A DNA stretch of 58,000 nt from Diphasiastrum complanatum (GCA_029204225.1 CM055094.1:15194928-15252927); one strand, 5' to 3'. Numbered from the stretch's first letter, positions 1-9,635 are shown. The notes: generated by a model from the letters alone, not told the origin. Numbers and translations: made by a program.

Positions 1-36
<36 letters not shown>
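1..36. repeat. (GA)n microsatellite, LINE tail
   Basis: An uninterrupted GA run reaches the left edge of the window. On the minus strand it is a (CT)n tail directly after the conserved LINE 3' end, which finishes GTTAATAAAG. The same arrangement recurs at 53098-53149, so the run is probably generated during LINE insertion and is not an independent satellite. Its true length is unknown because the window starts inside it. Confidence 0.85.
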
Positions 37-39
<3 letters not shown>

Positions 40-1125
40 AAGAAAGCTTTATTAACGTCTTTTCCATGCCAAAAGGCGTATAAGATGAACGAGTACATTA
101 GATAAAGTTGGACACAAGACAGATCAGTGCTGTCAAAGCCAAATAACAAAACTAACTAACTAACTAAGAAAAGATTCATATAGCCAGGATTATATGGTGC
201 GTAGACCATTTACATGTTCAACTGGACATCTCTTCATTTCTCTATCTCTGACTCTATCTCATAAATCTTCTCATTAACTATAGGCTTCTGATCGACAAGT
301 TTGATAATATCATCACGATAGATAAACCGCTTGCCAGTTAATAGAGCTTCTTGTCTTGTCTTTTTACGTTCTTGAACTTGGATGAAGGTAAGATCTTCGT
401 CCAAGTAGACTTTGGTATTCCGCAATTTGAATTTCTTTCCGAAAACTTCACGTTGGTGAGACACTGATGTGAAGCGGATGACAAGAGTATCCAGGTCCTT
501 CTTAGGTTGCCAGGCAGTTTCCATACCTTTGCTATGGTGTCGAAGATTTCCTTCCAAAAACTTCTCAACTTCTTTGACAGCATTTTGAGGGTTCGGGATA
601 CCTCTAACACGAACATTGAGAGCTTTACGTTTTTGCAAACGGCTCTTAGTGAACGTGGCTGAGATAAACGAAGGTGGAGAGATAATTGTAGACGAACCTT
701 TAAGCACATCTGCCCATGACTGGACAGCTGTATGGTGCTGTTCCACCTGATCTTCGAGATGCTGGATTTTAGCTGAAGTAGCGTTTTGAGAAGAAGCTCA
801 CTTTTCATAACTGCAACTTCGTTCTTGAGTTCTTAAATGGAAGTATCCAACTTCTGAAGATGCGATTGCACCCCTAGAAGCAGAGAATCATGAGAAGCCA
901 GTTGCTCTCTGTGATGGTTAAGGTATTCAAATAGACGGAGTTGATCATCCCAAAGAAGTTTGACCAAGGCATATGGAGGTGCTACTGGAGTGTCTGGAGT
1001 CAAGGGAATAGCTACAGTGGTTTTACTATTATCAAGAATAGGGTTTGATGGGAGATAGGAACTGCGACATGCATAGAAGGAGAAGGGGTAGGCGGATCTG
1101 GCTATAAGGAAGATGCTGAAGCCAT
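37..1125 (-). mobile_element. L1-like LINE copy 1, ORF1-only
   Basis: This minus-strand retroposon consists of an ORF1-like reading region (1125 to 234) followed directly by about 195 bp of 3' untranslated sequence and a (CT)n tail. The untranslated part matches the copy at 53.15-53.3 kb nearly throughout, and its last 35 bases also match a third copy at 54.45 kb. No endonuclease, reverse transcriptase or zinc-finger region of ORF2 lies between ORF1 and the tail. This is the layout of half-LINEs (HAL1) in mammals, which are mobilised in trans. The 5' end is not defined. Confidence 0.7.
234..1125 (-). pseudogene. LINE ORF1p-like protein, broken
   Basis: In LINEs of the L1 type, ORF1p is an RNA-binding chaperone that coats the element RNA. 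Reading on the minus strand from an ATG at 1125 shows a Ser/Pro-rich start, then a heptad-like coiled coil (around 900-740: QKLDTSI, ELKNEVAVMKSELL, KIQHLEDQVEQ), then an RRM-like segment (LNVRVRGIPNPQNAVKEVEKFL), then a basic C-terminal domain with VYLDEDLTFIQVQERKK. The order coiled coil, RRM, CTD is that of L1 ORF1p (Transposase_22). The frame is broken by a TAG near 1100, a frameshift near 1040, a TAA near 837 and a frameshift near 800. The intact C-terminal part is 746-234. The domain reading is inference from motif order. Confidence 0.65.
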
Positions 1126-1941
1126 GCTGGAAACAGAGGATGGTTCAGAAGTAGAGGCAACGACTCCATTGCGACATGGCATATTTTATTGCGATGGAGG
1201 AGGGCGCTCAAACCTGCAGAAGATCAGCAATAGCGAGGGCACACCTGCAGCAGCAGGACACCAGCGTTGGACAACGATGGAGCAGTCGCGATGTGTTGCG
1301 CCGGCGCCTCAAAGGGCGCTGGGACTTGAGCGGTTTTCCCAACACGCGCTTAAGTCTAACATTCATCCATCATGCACTTACGTAAAAGCCAACTCAGAAA
1401 CATAACAAGCTTAACCATTCAGACTTAAGAAAACTGAAATCCCAACTAACCCGAAAGCCAACTCAGAATCCGTCCCCAAAAGGTAACCCAAAGGCAAAGA
1501 CAAGCCACACAAGAAACCCAAGGCATAGTGGTCGCCAAACTGACCAATTGGCATAGCGGCAAGCCACACGTCGGTGAAGTGGATCCTTAGGCGTCGGCGA
1601 CGCAAAAAGGTTGTAGTAAGGGTCCTTCCACTTGGACCAGTCCCGGAGGCGAAACCGAAATGGTAATCATCCCCAAGGATCAACTTTATTAGATCTGGAA
1701 GAGGTTACATTCATACATAGACTGACCGGTCTCGGGGCCACCAACACGTGCTGGGCATTGTGCATGGCTCGTGCTGGTAGAGGGAGCTGAGATCTGGCGA
1801 CTGGATTCGCTGGTTGAGCTGCCCAAGTTTCTGTATGCCGGACTCCCCCTATAGTTCTGCTGTGATTCGGCGCACCCCCTCTGTCCTGAAACATAGTGCT
1901 TTCTGGTAAAGCACGCTTTTTAGGACTTCGTTTTTATTTTG
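1126..1941. other. Unassigned stretch left of the Copia insertion
   Basis: No convincing gene is seen. It should be the left continuation of the minus-strand Gypsy remnant whose right part lies beyond 7246, because the Copia element between them has target-site duplications at 1942-1946 and 7241-7245. Short open frames on both strands (for example minus 1683-1411 and 1894-1667) have no recognisable domain. The sequence is more GC-rich than the Copia that follows. Confidence 0.4.
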
Positions 1942-1946
1942 CTGAT

Positions 1947-2600
1947 TGTGAGAGATTTCAACTAGTTTAGTCTAGTTTAGTCACATTTTGGTAAATTGTT
2001 AATAAGAGGCCAAAACTCATTTTAGGCTTAGAGATAAACTTTTTGAGGTTATACTAGTTTAAAATACATTCAATAAACACTTTTGAAAAGTGTGGGAAAG
2101 TTGGTAGTCGAGTTTGAGAGAGATTCAAATTTGAACTTTGGGTACATTGAATCTAGACCCAAAAATAGTAGGGTTTACATTTTGGAGGGAAAGCCAAGTG
2201 GCCAAATAGGATTTGGAGACCCTATAAAAGGATGTAACTCGTGGAGAGACACATCTTCTCTCTTCTATCTCTCATTTCATCATTATACATGGTTCTCTTT
2301 GGGTTCTACTACTCATTGGTGCATTATCTTGGTGTTATCTTGCAATTTTATGTGTAGAATGATCATTTATTGCTATTTTCGGTTTCACATGTGTGAAATA
2401 TAGTAAGGTACTGTAATTGTAAGGAGAACAAACATATTTTATGTTTTAGTTCATGTTTGATCAATATCTCTTAGAGTTTGCATCTCATTTTGTATGTAGT
2501 AGCTGATTTTTCTACATTGGCAGGATTGTTGGTTTGCTCCTTATTGTAACCAAAGATTTGGGACTTGGATTGGATCTTGAATGATCTGAAATCCTTCACA
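1947..2600 (+). repeat. 5' LTR of Copia D
   Basis: Starts TGTGAGAG and ends CCTTCACA, giving inverted ends TGTGA/TCACA. It is 654 bp against 629 bp for the 3' LTR. The 5' copy has about 11 extra bases near 2031-2042 and about 14 near 2129-2143. Confidence 0.93.
2223..2230 (+). promoter_or_regulatory. LTR TATA box
   Basis: TATAAAAG lies about 275 bp into the 5' LTR, and the same octamer is kept at 6863-6870 in the 3' LTR. This is the expected place for the U3 promoter, with transcription starting some 30 bases downstream. Confidence 0.6.
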
Positions 2601-2613
2601 TGGTATCAGAGCT
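2601..2613 (+). promoter_or_regulatory. Primer-binding site, tRNA-iMet
   Basis: TGGTATCAGAGCT directly abuts the 5' LTR. It is complementary to the 3' end of plant initiator-methionine tRNA, the usual primer of plant Copia elements. Confidence 0.9.
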
Positions 2614-3202
2614 CTTGTGTTTCAGGTTATGAAAGGATCAGCCATCTTTAGCAAAGATTTGGAGGAGTTACCAATGCTAGAGCATGCTAGATTGATCTCT
2701 ACTCAAAAATCAGCATTTTTGCATGTGTAGAATTGATCTTTTGTAGGTCAAAACTCAATATAGGGTTATATACTTGATCAATTCCGATTTCACACTTGGC
2801 TTACTGGAATTAGATGATTTTTGGTGCATTAGGAAGGTCTCATTGAAGTCTACAAGAAGATATACCAAGTTTCTAGAAATTGCATGTAGAATTTGAGATA
2901 TTCAATTTTTTGTGATTTTGTCAAAACCCTAATTTTGATTGGATCTCTAGTTTGTGAGGTTACTGAACTTCATTTGAGTGCGTTTCAATCTTAGGAAGTG
3001 GCAAGAATCATTAGATTGAGGATAGATCATAGGTTGATCAAAATTTCACTATTCTATGTGTTGATTTTCTAGTTAGAAGTGCTAGAAGAGATTTGAGAGG
3101 TTCCATATCTTTGTGATTTCTTCTTGAGCTCATTTGTTGACATTCAAGAGAGTGCTTTATGCATTGGAACAGGTTGAAAGAAGAAGATCAGGTCACTTCA
3201 AC

Positions 3203-4108
3203 ATGGCTACAAGTGGTGGATCTATGTTGGAGAGCAATGATAGGCTTACCTCAATCAACTATTCTACTTGGAAGGTGAGGATGGAGTCCTTATTGGAGAT
3301 GAATGAGTTGATGGAGATTGTTGAAGGTGTGGAGGAGAGACCTCAAGCACCTCAAGATCAAGTGAGGTATGACAAGAGAGCAAATAAAGCTCTACACATG
3401 ATCAAGATGAATGTTACCAATGAACTTCTCAAGGAAATTGGTAAGTGCACATCATCTTTGGAGGCTTGGGAAGCTTTGAAGAAGCTTTATGAATCCAAGT
3501 CTACATCAAGAGTGCTTACTCTTAGGAGGCAAATCTTTCAAAGTTTGCAAAAGAAGGAAGAGAGTACTCATGCTTTTGTTTTGAGGGTTGAAGCATTCAA
3601 TGATGAGTTAGCATGTATTGATGAAAGCATTAAGGAGGTAGAGCTTGTTCAAGTTATACTTAATGGCTTGTTGGATGATCATGCTAATCTTGTTCAAAGT
3701 TTTGCTATTCAAAAGACTTTGCCAAGTATTGTGGATTTGCAAGAGATCTTGGTGAATGAGGAGTATAGACTTCAATCAAGAGGAGGTGGATCTACATCAA
3801 CATCTCATTATGAAGAGGATGCTATGTTCATCAAAGGCAAGTTCAAGGGCAAAGGCAAAGGCAAGTGGTCTAAAGGGCAAGATCAAGGTGAGACTTCTTC
3901 TTTTGGCAAAAAGAAAGATAAGTCTAAGTTGAAATGCTTTTATTGTGGAATCAAAGGGCATTTTGCAAATGAATGTTTGAAGAAGCAAAGAGATGAAGGT
4001 AGCCAGCAAATCAACTTTATTACTAATGATGAGGATCTAGGTGGTGGTGATTCTCTTTTTATGTGTTCTTCGAGTCCAATATCAAGTGAAGGTGACAAAG
4101 ATTCATGA
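3203..4108 (+). CDS. gag: Copia D Gag polyprotein
   Basis: Gag forms the particle that packages element RNA. I chose the ATG at 3203 because MATSGGSMLESNDRL is a typical Copia Gag start just before the conserved RLTSINYSTWKVRMESLLE block; the open frame itself begins at 3134. The UBN2/Retrotran_gag-like helical domain covers roughly residues 15-210 (KALHMIKMNV, LEAWEALKKLYES, LRVEAFNDEL). A Lys/Gly-rich linker and one CCHC zinc knuckle follow (CFYCGIKGHFANEC, CX2CX4HX4C). The frame stops at TGA 4106-4108 and continues in the same frame as protease one codon later, so this TGA is either a read-through stop or a point mutation of a Trp codon. Confidence 0.88.
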   Translation: MATSGGSMLESNDRLTSINYSTWKVRMESLLEMNELMEIVEGVEERPQAPQDQVRYDKRANKALHMIKMNVTNELLKEIGKCTSSLEAWEALKKLYESKSTSRVLTLRRQIFQSLQKKEESTHAFVLRVEAFNDELACIDESIKEVELVQVILNGLLDDHANLVQSFAIQKTLPSIVDLQEILVNEEYRLQSRGGGSTSTSHYEEDAMFIKGKFKGKGKGKWSKGQDQGETSSFGKKKDKSKLKCFYCGIKGHFANECLKKQRDEGSQQINFITNDEDLGGGDSLFMCSSSPISSEGDKDS

Positions 4109-5197
4109 TGGATTGATAGTGGAACTAGCTCACACATGACTAGTCACAAGGAGTTCTTTACTTCTTTGGTCACTTATGATGGAGCCAAGAAAGCAATTCA
4201 CATGGCCAATGGTGGTGAGTGTGTGATTGAAGGTATTGGTTCAATTCCTATTTGTCTCTCTACTAATAGGAAAACAAGACTTGATGGTGTTCTTTACATT
4301 CCTTCACTTTCAAAGAATTTGATAAGTGTTGGTCAAATGATAGAGAAAGGATACATGGTAAAGTTTGGTGGCGATGCTTGTTTCATTACAAAGGAAGAAA
4401 TCTTGGTTGCTAGGGGCAATAGACAAGGTAGACTTTTCAAGCTTGATGCTTTTGTTATGGCTAACAAAAAGGATGGAATGGAAAAGGAGATTGGTCTCAA
4501 CTTTCCAAAGTTACCTTTTAGCATCAATAAGATTGGTGGATCTTATGCAAAGTCTAACAAGCTTCTTTATGCTAGATCTAGGTCAAGATCTAATATGCTT
4601 CTTGGAGATGTTCATCTTTGTGCTAACTTGGCTAGTCTTGAGGATAATGATGGTGTTTCAATGGTTCTTCATGGCAAGTGCAAGCATGCAAAAGGTAAGG
4701 AAAGAGCTAACTTCATCAATGGAGGTAAAGGTTCTTCCTTGGAAAAGATTGTTGTTAATGATTTCTTTGATCATATGTCAAAAGATGTTGCTAGGTGCAT
4801 GCATGAAGGAGGTGGTTCTTCTACATTCTTTTGTTATGATTCCAAGAAAGTCATTTTTCCAGCAAGTGGAGTCACATGTCTTCATAAAGAGAGTAGATCA
4901 AATGGTTCTATCAAGAGACTTGGTGAGGGAGATAGTCACAAGTCAAGAAGAAGAGAAGTATGTGAAGAGTTCAAAGTAGGATGTACTTTGAATAATGTCA
5001 TTGTGAATGATAGTGAGGAAGAATCATTATCATATGATATATTACCTAAAACATTGAATAGAAGTTCTTGTTTGAAGAAAGAGAGTATTTCAATCATCCT
5101 TATGTTGAAGGTACTAATCATTTTTTTCATGGCTTCTAATGTTTTTGAGGTTTCTACTTCTTATGATGCAATCATTAAGAGGGAGTCTTATGAATGA
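4109..5197 (+). pseudogene. Copia D protease plus unassigned segment
   Basis: Follows Gag in the same frame after a TGA. Residues from 4109 give WIDSGTSSHMTSHKEF, the aspartic protease active site (DSG) of Copia retropepsins. The usual LDGVLYIPSLSKNLISVGQMIEKGY block follows at about 4280-4350 and the RQGRLFKLDAF end at about 4420-4450. After that the GAG-pre-integrase HHCC motif and the integrase D,D-35-E core should appear. Instead there are some 240 residues rich in Ser, Lys and Gly with no motif I recognise. A second TGA at 5195-5197 ends this part, and the same frame resumes immediately. Whether the segment is decayed integrase or captured sequence is open. Confidence 0.7.
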
Positions 5198-5212
5198 AAG
5201 AGCAATGGAAGA

Positions 5213-6616
5213 TTGGTTCTTGGGAAGATCCAAGTCATGGATCTCACATCTCTTCATCAACTCAAAGGATTTTATGATTGTGAATTGATCACTCATGATC
5301 GAGATGGCAAAAAGTTGGTTGGAGAAGACTACATGGAGCAAATTGAGAGGCAATTTCTTCAAGACAAGGGAGATCTCATTGGTGAGCTTATTGAGGTTTG
5401 TTATGGACTCAAGAGGGCTGGATTTATTAGGTTTGATACTCATCTTCACCTACACTACTTCATGTTGGATGGAAAGTTTGGAATCTATCTTTTGATTTAT
5501 GATGGTGACATTGGTGACATTGTTTTCACTAACCTTTGTGGAAATTCGAGATCAAGCATTGATGAGTTCTTGTTGGATATAGATCATATGTTTCAGAGGG
5601 AGTATTTTCAGAGGTTCAGGTCTGAAGATATTCATATCTTTGATATCTTTGATGATCAAGAGAAAGGTAAGCAAGTGGAAGCGACTCACTTTGCTTTACT
5701 CACATGTTTTGGAGAATTTTCTTGTGTAGATGATGCTATGCAAGTGAATACTGGTTCTCATGGCTTTCATACTGGAAAATCAAGTAATGGATCTAGAAAA
5801 AAAAGTTTGTTCAATGACTATGATGATCAAGAGGAAGATCAAGAGGTTGGTCTCAAAGGGCTTCAACAACACAAAAAGAAAGGTGACAATTTGGAGCTAG
5901 TCAAGAGCATCAAAGGAAGGTTATTTGGCAAAGATGTTATGGATCTATTTTTGCAGCTTATTGAAGACTCAAGTAAGGTCAAAGGAGAATCAAGGAAGTG
6001 TTGTTCAAGTTTACTTCACTTGTTCTATCTCATGTTTGAGCTATTTCATGTGGATGTGTGCAAATTGTCAAGATATGGACAAACTAGCTACATTGTCTTG
6101 CAATATCTTATTGTTGGAGTTGTACTAGCATTCTTGGCTGGTTTTGCTGATGGAAATGAAGCTATTGAAGGTTCATTATGTCACTCATTCATGGCCAAGT
6201 CATCAAGTGTTGATGATATCTTGTGGCAAGATGGAGATAGAGGCTCATTCATGGAGTTTTATGGTGGAGACATATCAAGAAAGGACAAAGTTGGAGGAGA
6301 CAAGCAAGCAAATGGTCATCACTCACATTTATTGTTTGGTTGCTGTAATTTTCCAGAGAGTTCAAAGTTTGAAACATGGAGGAATCATTTCATTCACATT
6401 CTATTTGGTTCTTCATGTTCTAGTTATATCTTGATGTGTAAAATTGATGTAAGAAATAGTGAAGCATCCAATTTGGACACTATTCTCTATATCAATTATG
6501 AAAGATACTTTAGAACCTTAGAAAAAAGATCTATACTTAGGATAGAGATCATTCTAAAGTTGGATCAAAGTTCTATTGTCAAAACTATGCCAAAACTAGT
6601 TGAAGAGGGAGTGTGA
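5213..6616 (+). pseudogene. Copia D long C-terminal frame with RT relic
   Basis: A 467-codon open frame in register with gag and protease. Its first third contains collapsed pieces of a Copia reverse transcriptase: YMEQIERQFLQDKGDL, CYGLKRAG (family YGLKQAPR), RFDTHLHLHYF and GNSRSSIDEFLLDIDHMFQ. The catalytic YVDD block is reduced to IYDGDI, so it cannot polymerise DNA. The remaining ~330 residues show no RNase H. They are acidic and Lys-rich, then carry a hydrophobic stretch at about 6085-6150 (YIVLQYLIVGVVLAFLAGF) that could span a membrane. The frame ends inside the start of the 3' LTR. I do not recognise the C-terminal part. Confidence 0.6.
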
Positions 6617-7240
6617 GAGATTTCAACTAGTTTAGTCTAGTTTAGTCACATTTTGGTAAATTGTTAATAAGAGGCCAAAACTCATTTTAGGCCTTTTTGA
6701 AGTTATATTAGTTTAAAATACATTCAATAAACACTTTTGGAAAGTGTGGGAAAGTTGGTAGTCGATTTTGAGAGAGATTCAATACATTGAATCTAGACCC
6801 AAAAATAGTAGGGTTTACATTTTGGAGGGAAAGCCAAGTGGCTAAATAGGGTTTGGAGACTCTATAAAAGGATGTACCTCATGGAGAGACACATCTTCTC
6901 ACTTCTATCTCTCATTTCATCATTATACATGGTCCTCTTTGGGTTCTACTACTCATTGGTGCACTATCTTGGTGTTATCTTGCAATTCTATGTGTAGAAT
7001 GATCATTTATTGCTATTTTCGGTTCCACATGTGTGAAATACAATAGGGTACTGTAATTGTAAGGACAACAAACATATTTTATGTTTTGGTTCATGTTTGA
7101 TCAATATCTCTTAGAGTTTGCATCTCATTTTGTATGTAGATGCTGATTTTTCTACATTGGTAGGATTGTTGGTTTGCTCTTTATTATGACCAAAGATTTG
7201 GAACTTGGATTGGATCTTGAATGATCTGAAATCCTTCACA
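6612..7240 (+). repeat. 3' LTR of Copia D
   Basis: 629 bp, TGTGAGAG to CCTTCACA, preceded by a purine tract and followed by the CTGAT duplication. It keeps the TATAAAAG box at 6863-6870. Most differences from the 5' LTR are two short deletions. Confidence 0.93.
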
Positions 7241-7245
7241 CTGAT

Positions 7246-7506
7246 TAAGCTTGGCAAGCCTGACAGAATCAGTCTGGCTCCCGGACATGGGTCTTGGGAG
7301 TCGTCCCGACAGCAGAATCAACTTGCTTCCTGACTACGCCATGACTCGAGCTCCAGAGCTAGCTCATGACTTGTGACTACTTGACTCGCTCACCACAGGT
7401 CGGAGGCTCAGTCCTTGACGTTCTAACTTGCTCTGGGACCTTAGAGAGTGTTACACCTTAGAGTCTTACAGGGCACGCTGGGTGCACCCGAGTCAGCTTT
7501 ACAACA
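7246..7506 (-). repeat. Gypsy LTR, right part
   Basis: On the minus strand a purine tract (GAGGGGAGGA) meets TGTTGTAAAGCTGACTC at 7506, the usual junction between the polypurine tract and a 3' LTR. The LTR runs leftward to the Copia D insertion at 7245 and should continue left of 1942. Its far end was not found. Confidence 0.55.
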
Positions 7507-7871
7507 TCCTCCCCTCGTTTGAGAAAGCTGACGTCCTCATCAGGGCCAAACTAGAACCTAAGCTCATGGCAAGAGATTAATTTCCCGGCCAGGCTTTATT
7601 CACATATACAAGGGCACGGGCTTGATTCACTGGCCAAAGGAGACCAACTATAAAGAGAAGTAAAAACATTGTGTTTGCACCCAACACAGAAAAAGTGTGG
7701 ATCTAGTTTACTTACGTAAAACCTGTGTAAAGCTGCTGCACTTACACATTAGACTGAAGCTCATTCCTCGACGAGAAATGCGGCTTATTTTATTAACATG
7801 AAAGAAAAAGGTACTTACGACTCCCTAAAGCCTCAAATATGTCGTTTTTGTCGTACGTCTGGATGAGTCCC
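7507..7871. other. Gypsy 3' untranslated region
   Basis: No gene seen. It lies between the stop of the minus-strand protease-region frame and the polypurine tract. Reverse transcriptase and integrase, which should separate protease from the LTR, are absent, so the element is internally deleted. Confidence 0.4.
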
Positions 7872-8760
7872 CTAGGACTCTAGATTTTTCGTTTGGTCGT
7901 CCAGGTTGAGCTCCTTGAGCTCTGCATCGGCACTTAGATTCACCTCTGATGTAGAAGCTGCAGGCAATGTTGGCTCCATTTGACCTCGCATCAGCTGATT
8001 TGTCACTGCTGGATGTCCTTCGTTAAAGAGGTGAGCTTTCACTTGGTCACACAAGTTGAGCTCCTTGAGCTGTGCATCGGCACTTGGATGCAGACAATGT
8101 TGGCTCCATTTGGTCCCGTGTCAGCTAGTTTGTCACTGCTAGCTGCCCTTCATTAAAGAGGTGAATGAGATTGGGAGGGATGGTTGGCTCAGGTTCATTT
8201 GTGTCATTCTTTTCTAGCTGGTCCCTTGGCACAGCTCTGACGACACAAGGTCTCCAGCCATTATATAATAACACAAGGTTAACCCCTTTTGCCAAGAAGG
8301 CCACCACGTGTTCGTTAAACCAGCTTAATCCCAAAATAGCATCGAAGGCATCCATCTTCAAGATTGTGAACGTTAGTCGATTCTTCCAGGTTCCCAGGGA
8401 GATTGGTAAGTTGGTTGCCAATCTACAAGTGGTCATTGTATCTTTCGCGGTCTCCACACAAATAGGAGTCACATTTTCTTCACATTGGATATCCAATTCC
8501 CCTGCCAGTTTTTCTGACAAGTAGTTATGTGACGCTCCCAGGTCTACCATGAAGTAAATGATCTTGTCTTGAATATAGCCTTTCAGGTACAATAACTTTG
8601 ATCCTCTCGTAGGAGTCGCCGCGAGATGTTCACGATACGCCGCAAGTGCCCCTATCTGTTGTAAGGCATTCAGGTCAGACTCTGTCAAATCCGTTTCTGG
8701 GTCTTCTTCGTCATCCTGTTCACCATCTTCTTGATCGAATGTCGAATGGATCTAGCCCCC
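7872..8760 (-). pseudogene. Gypsy retropepsin (gag-asp protease), decayed
   Basis: Minus strand 8688-8125 encodes a Gypsy-type aspartic protease: a Gag-like lead (DLNALQQIGALAAYREH), then FMVDLGASHNYLSEKLA and ILGLSWFNEHVVAF. The active-site triad should be DSG; here it reads DLG (a Ser codon TCG turned TTG), so it is probably inactive. Upstream, to about 8760, an acidic gag tail (DEEDPETDLTES) is readable. After a stop at 8125 a second frame (8054-7872) repeats the end of the first, caused by a local tandem duplication. No RT follows. The family looks like plant chromovirus-type Gypsy, but only the protease supports this. Confidence 0.75.
7906..8163. repeat. Imperfect tandem duplication in the Gypsy remnant
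   Basis: The stretch GTTGAGCTCCTTGAGCTCTGC to GTTAAAGAGGTGA (7906-8034) is repeated with changes at 8063-8163, the second unit lacking about 25 bases. On the minus strand both encode HLFNEG..AVTN followed by related residues. Confidence 0.7.
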
Positions 8761-9101
8761 AAGTTATGGATCAATCATGCACAAGAGATAGAGGAGTCAC
8801 CCTAGTACCATATATCTACTAACATCAAAATCAAGCATACACTAGTGAGAGCCCAATGGGTATATTTATACACTAGTGAGAGAGTTGAAATTCCGATAGA
8901 ATCTAGTGCAGTATGCAGATCACATCACACAATCACCATAGCCACTCCTCACAAGCTCTCATAGATGGCACAACAAAAGTTATTAGATTACAAAGAAATA
9001 TTGTACATATCGAGTATTCACAAACTGCATGAAAAGGCAGGTGTCCTAAAATTGGTCTACCATGGGCCCAATATGGCCAAATTTGACTGACAAACTTGGG
9101 A
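8761..9101. other. LTR-like stretch, no gene
   Basis: No coding signal. GATCTAGCCCCCAAG (about 8750) and GGTCTACCATG...AATATGGCCAAAT (about 9052) are also found, diverged, inside the LTR at 26994-27489, so this is probably a degraded LTR of the same family. Confidence 0.4.
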
Positions 9102-9621
9102 CATGCTGAAGAAACAAAATGTTTCTAACTACAAAGCCTTGCTAGCTTTCAGCGCTCAGCCTGACGAAGATGTTCGTGAACACGAAAGTCAGGAGACACG
9201 AAACACGAAAAGTTTCGTGATCACGAAAGTCAAAGGAGACGAAGACGAACGGTTCGTGAACACGAAAGATTCACGAACAAGAATATTTTGCGGTCACGAA
9301 CAAGAATCTTTTGTGGTCCAGTATGGGAGAAAGGCAGATAAACAAAACGAAACCAACAATGTTTTCTTGTTGTGTCTGATCTCGAATGCAAATGCGTCTG
9401 TTGTTAATCGTGTGTCTGAGTTTTCCCTAGTTCATTTGAATTCTGCACCTTGGTTGAGACTGTGTTGAATGTTGCATTAATTTTATAAACGTAGATCAGC
9501 TGTGCCTAACTATATTTTGGAGGACTGTAGGAGTGATTCAGTTGGCAGTGTCCAACGATCGCATCTGAACTCCAACCGAGTCGCAAGAGGATCGTGGTTC
9601 CTTCGCGATCGATTCTCATCA
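9102..9621 (+). repeat. 5' LTR region of Copia A
   Basis: The 3' edge is set by a primer-binding site at 9623-9635 right after ...GATTCTCATCA. The 5' edge is approximate. The U3 part holds several short palindromes built from TTCGTG/CACGAA (9173-9188, 9213-9228, 9253-9268). Confidence 0.6.
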
Positions 9622-9622
9622 G

Positions 9623-9635
9623 TGGTATCAGAGCC
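9623..9635 (+). promoter_or_regulatory. Primer-binding site, tRNA-iMet
   Basis: TGGTATCAGAGCC, complementary to initiator-methionine tRNA, one base after the putative LTR end. It places the start of a plus-strand Copia element here. Confidence 0.85.

Larger units (their letters stand above)
1947..7240 (+). mobile_element. Copia-type LTR element D with target duplication
   Basis: A structurally complete LTR element of 5.29 kb. The LTRs are 1947-2600 and 6612-7240, both TGTGAGAGATTTC...CCTTCACA. A primer site TGGTATCAGAGC follows the 5' LTR and a purine-rich tract (GAAGAGGGAG) precedes the 3' LTR. The 5-bp flank CTGAT is present at 1942-1946 and again at 7241-7245, the target-site duplication. 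The LTRs differ by small indels and scattered substitutions, so the insertion is not recent. Inside are gag and protease, then a long frame lacking recognisable integrase and RNase H, so it must have been non-autonomous. It is inserted in an older minus-strand Gypsy remnant. Confidence 0.93.

Noticed and set aside
1124-1405. Plus-strand 93-codon frame at the LINE edge
   Set aside because: Overlaps the start of the minus-strand ORF1 region; no domain and unremarkable composition.
1411-1683. Minus-strand 90-codon frame with hydrophobic residues
   Set aside because: No family resemblance; it lies in a decayed Gypsy flank and has no supporting start context.
4365-4979. 204-codon plus-strand frame inside Copia D
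   Set aside because: Shadow of the gag-pol register in another frame; the main frame carries the protease motifs.
9100-9320. Possible CRISPR-like array from repeated CACGAAAG
   Set aside because: Copies are irregular, palindromic and inside an LTR of plant nuclear DNA; spacers are not of constant length.
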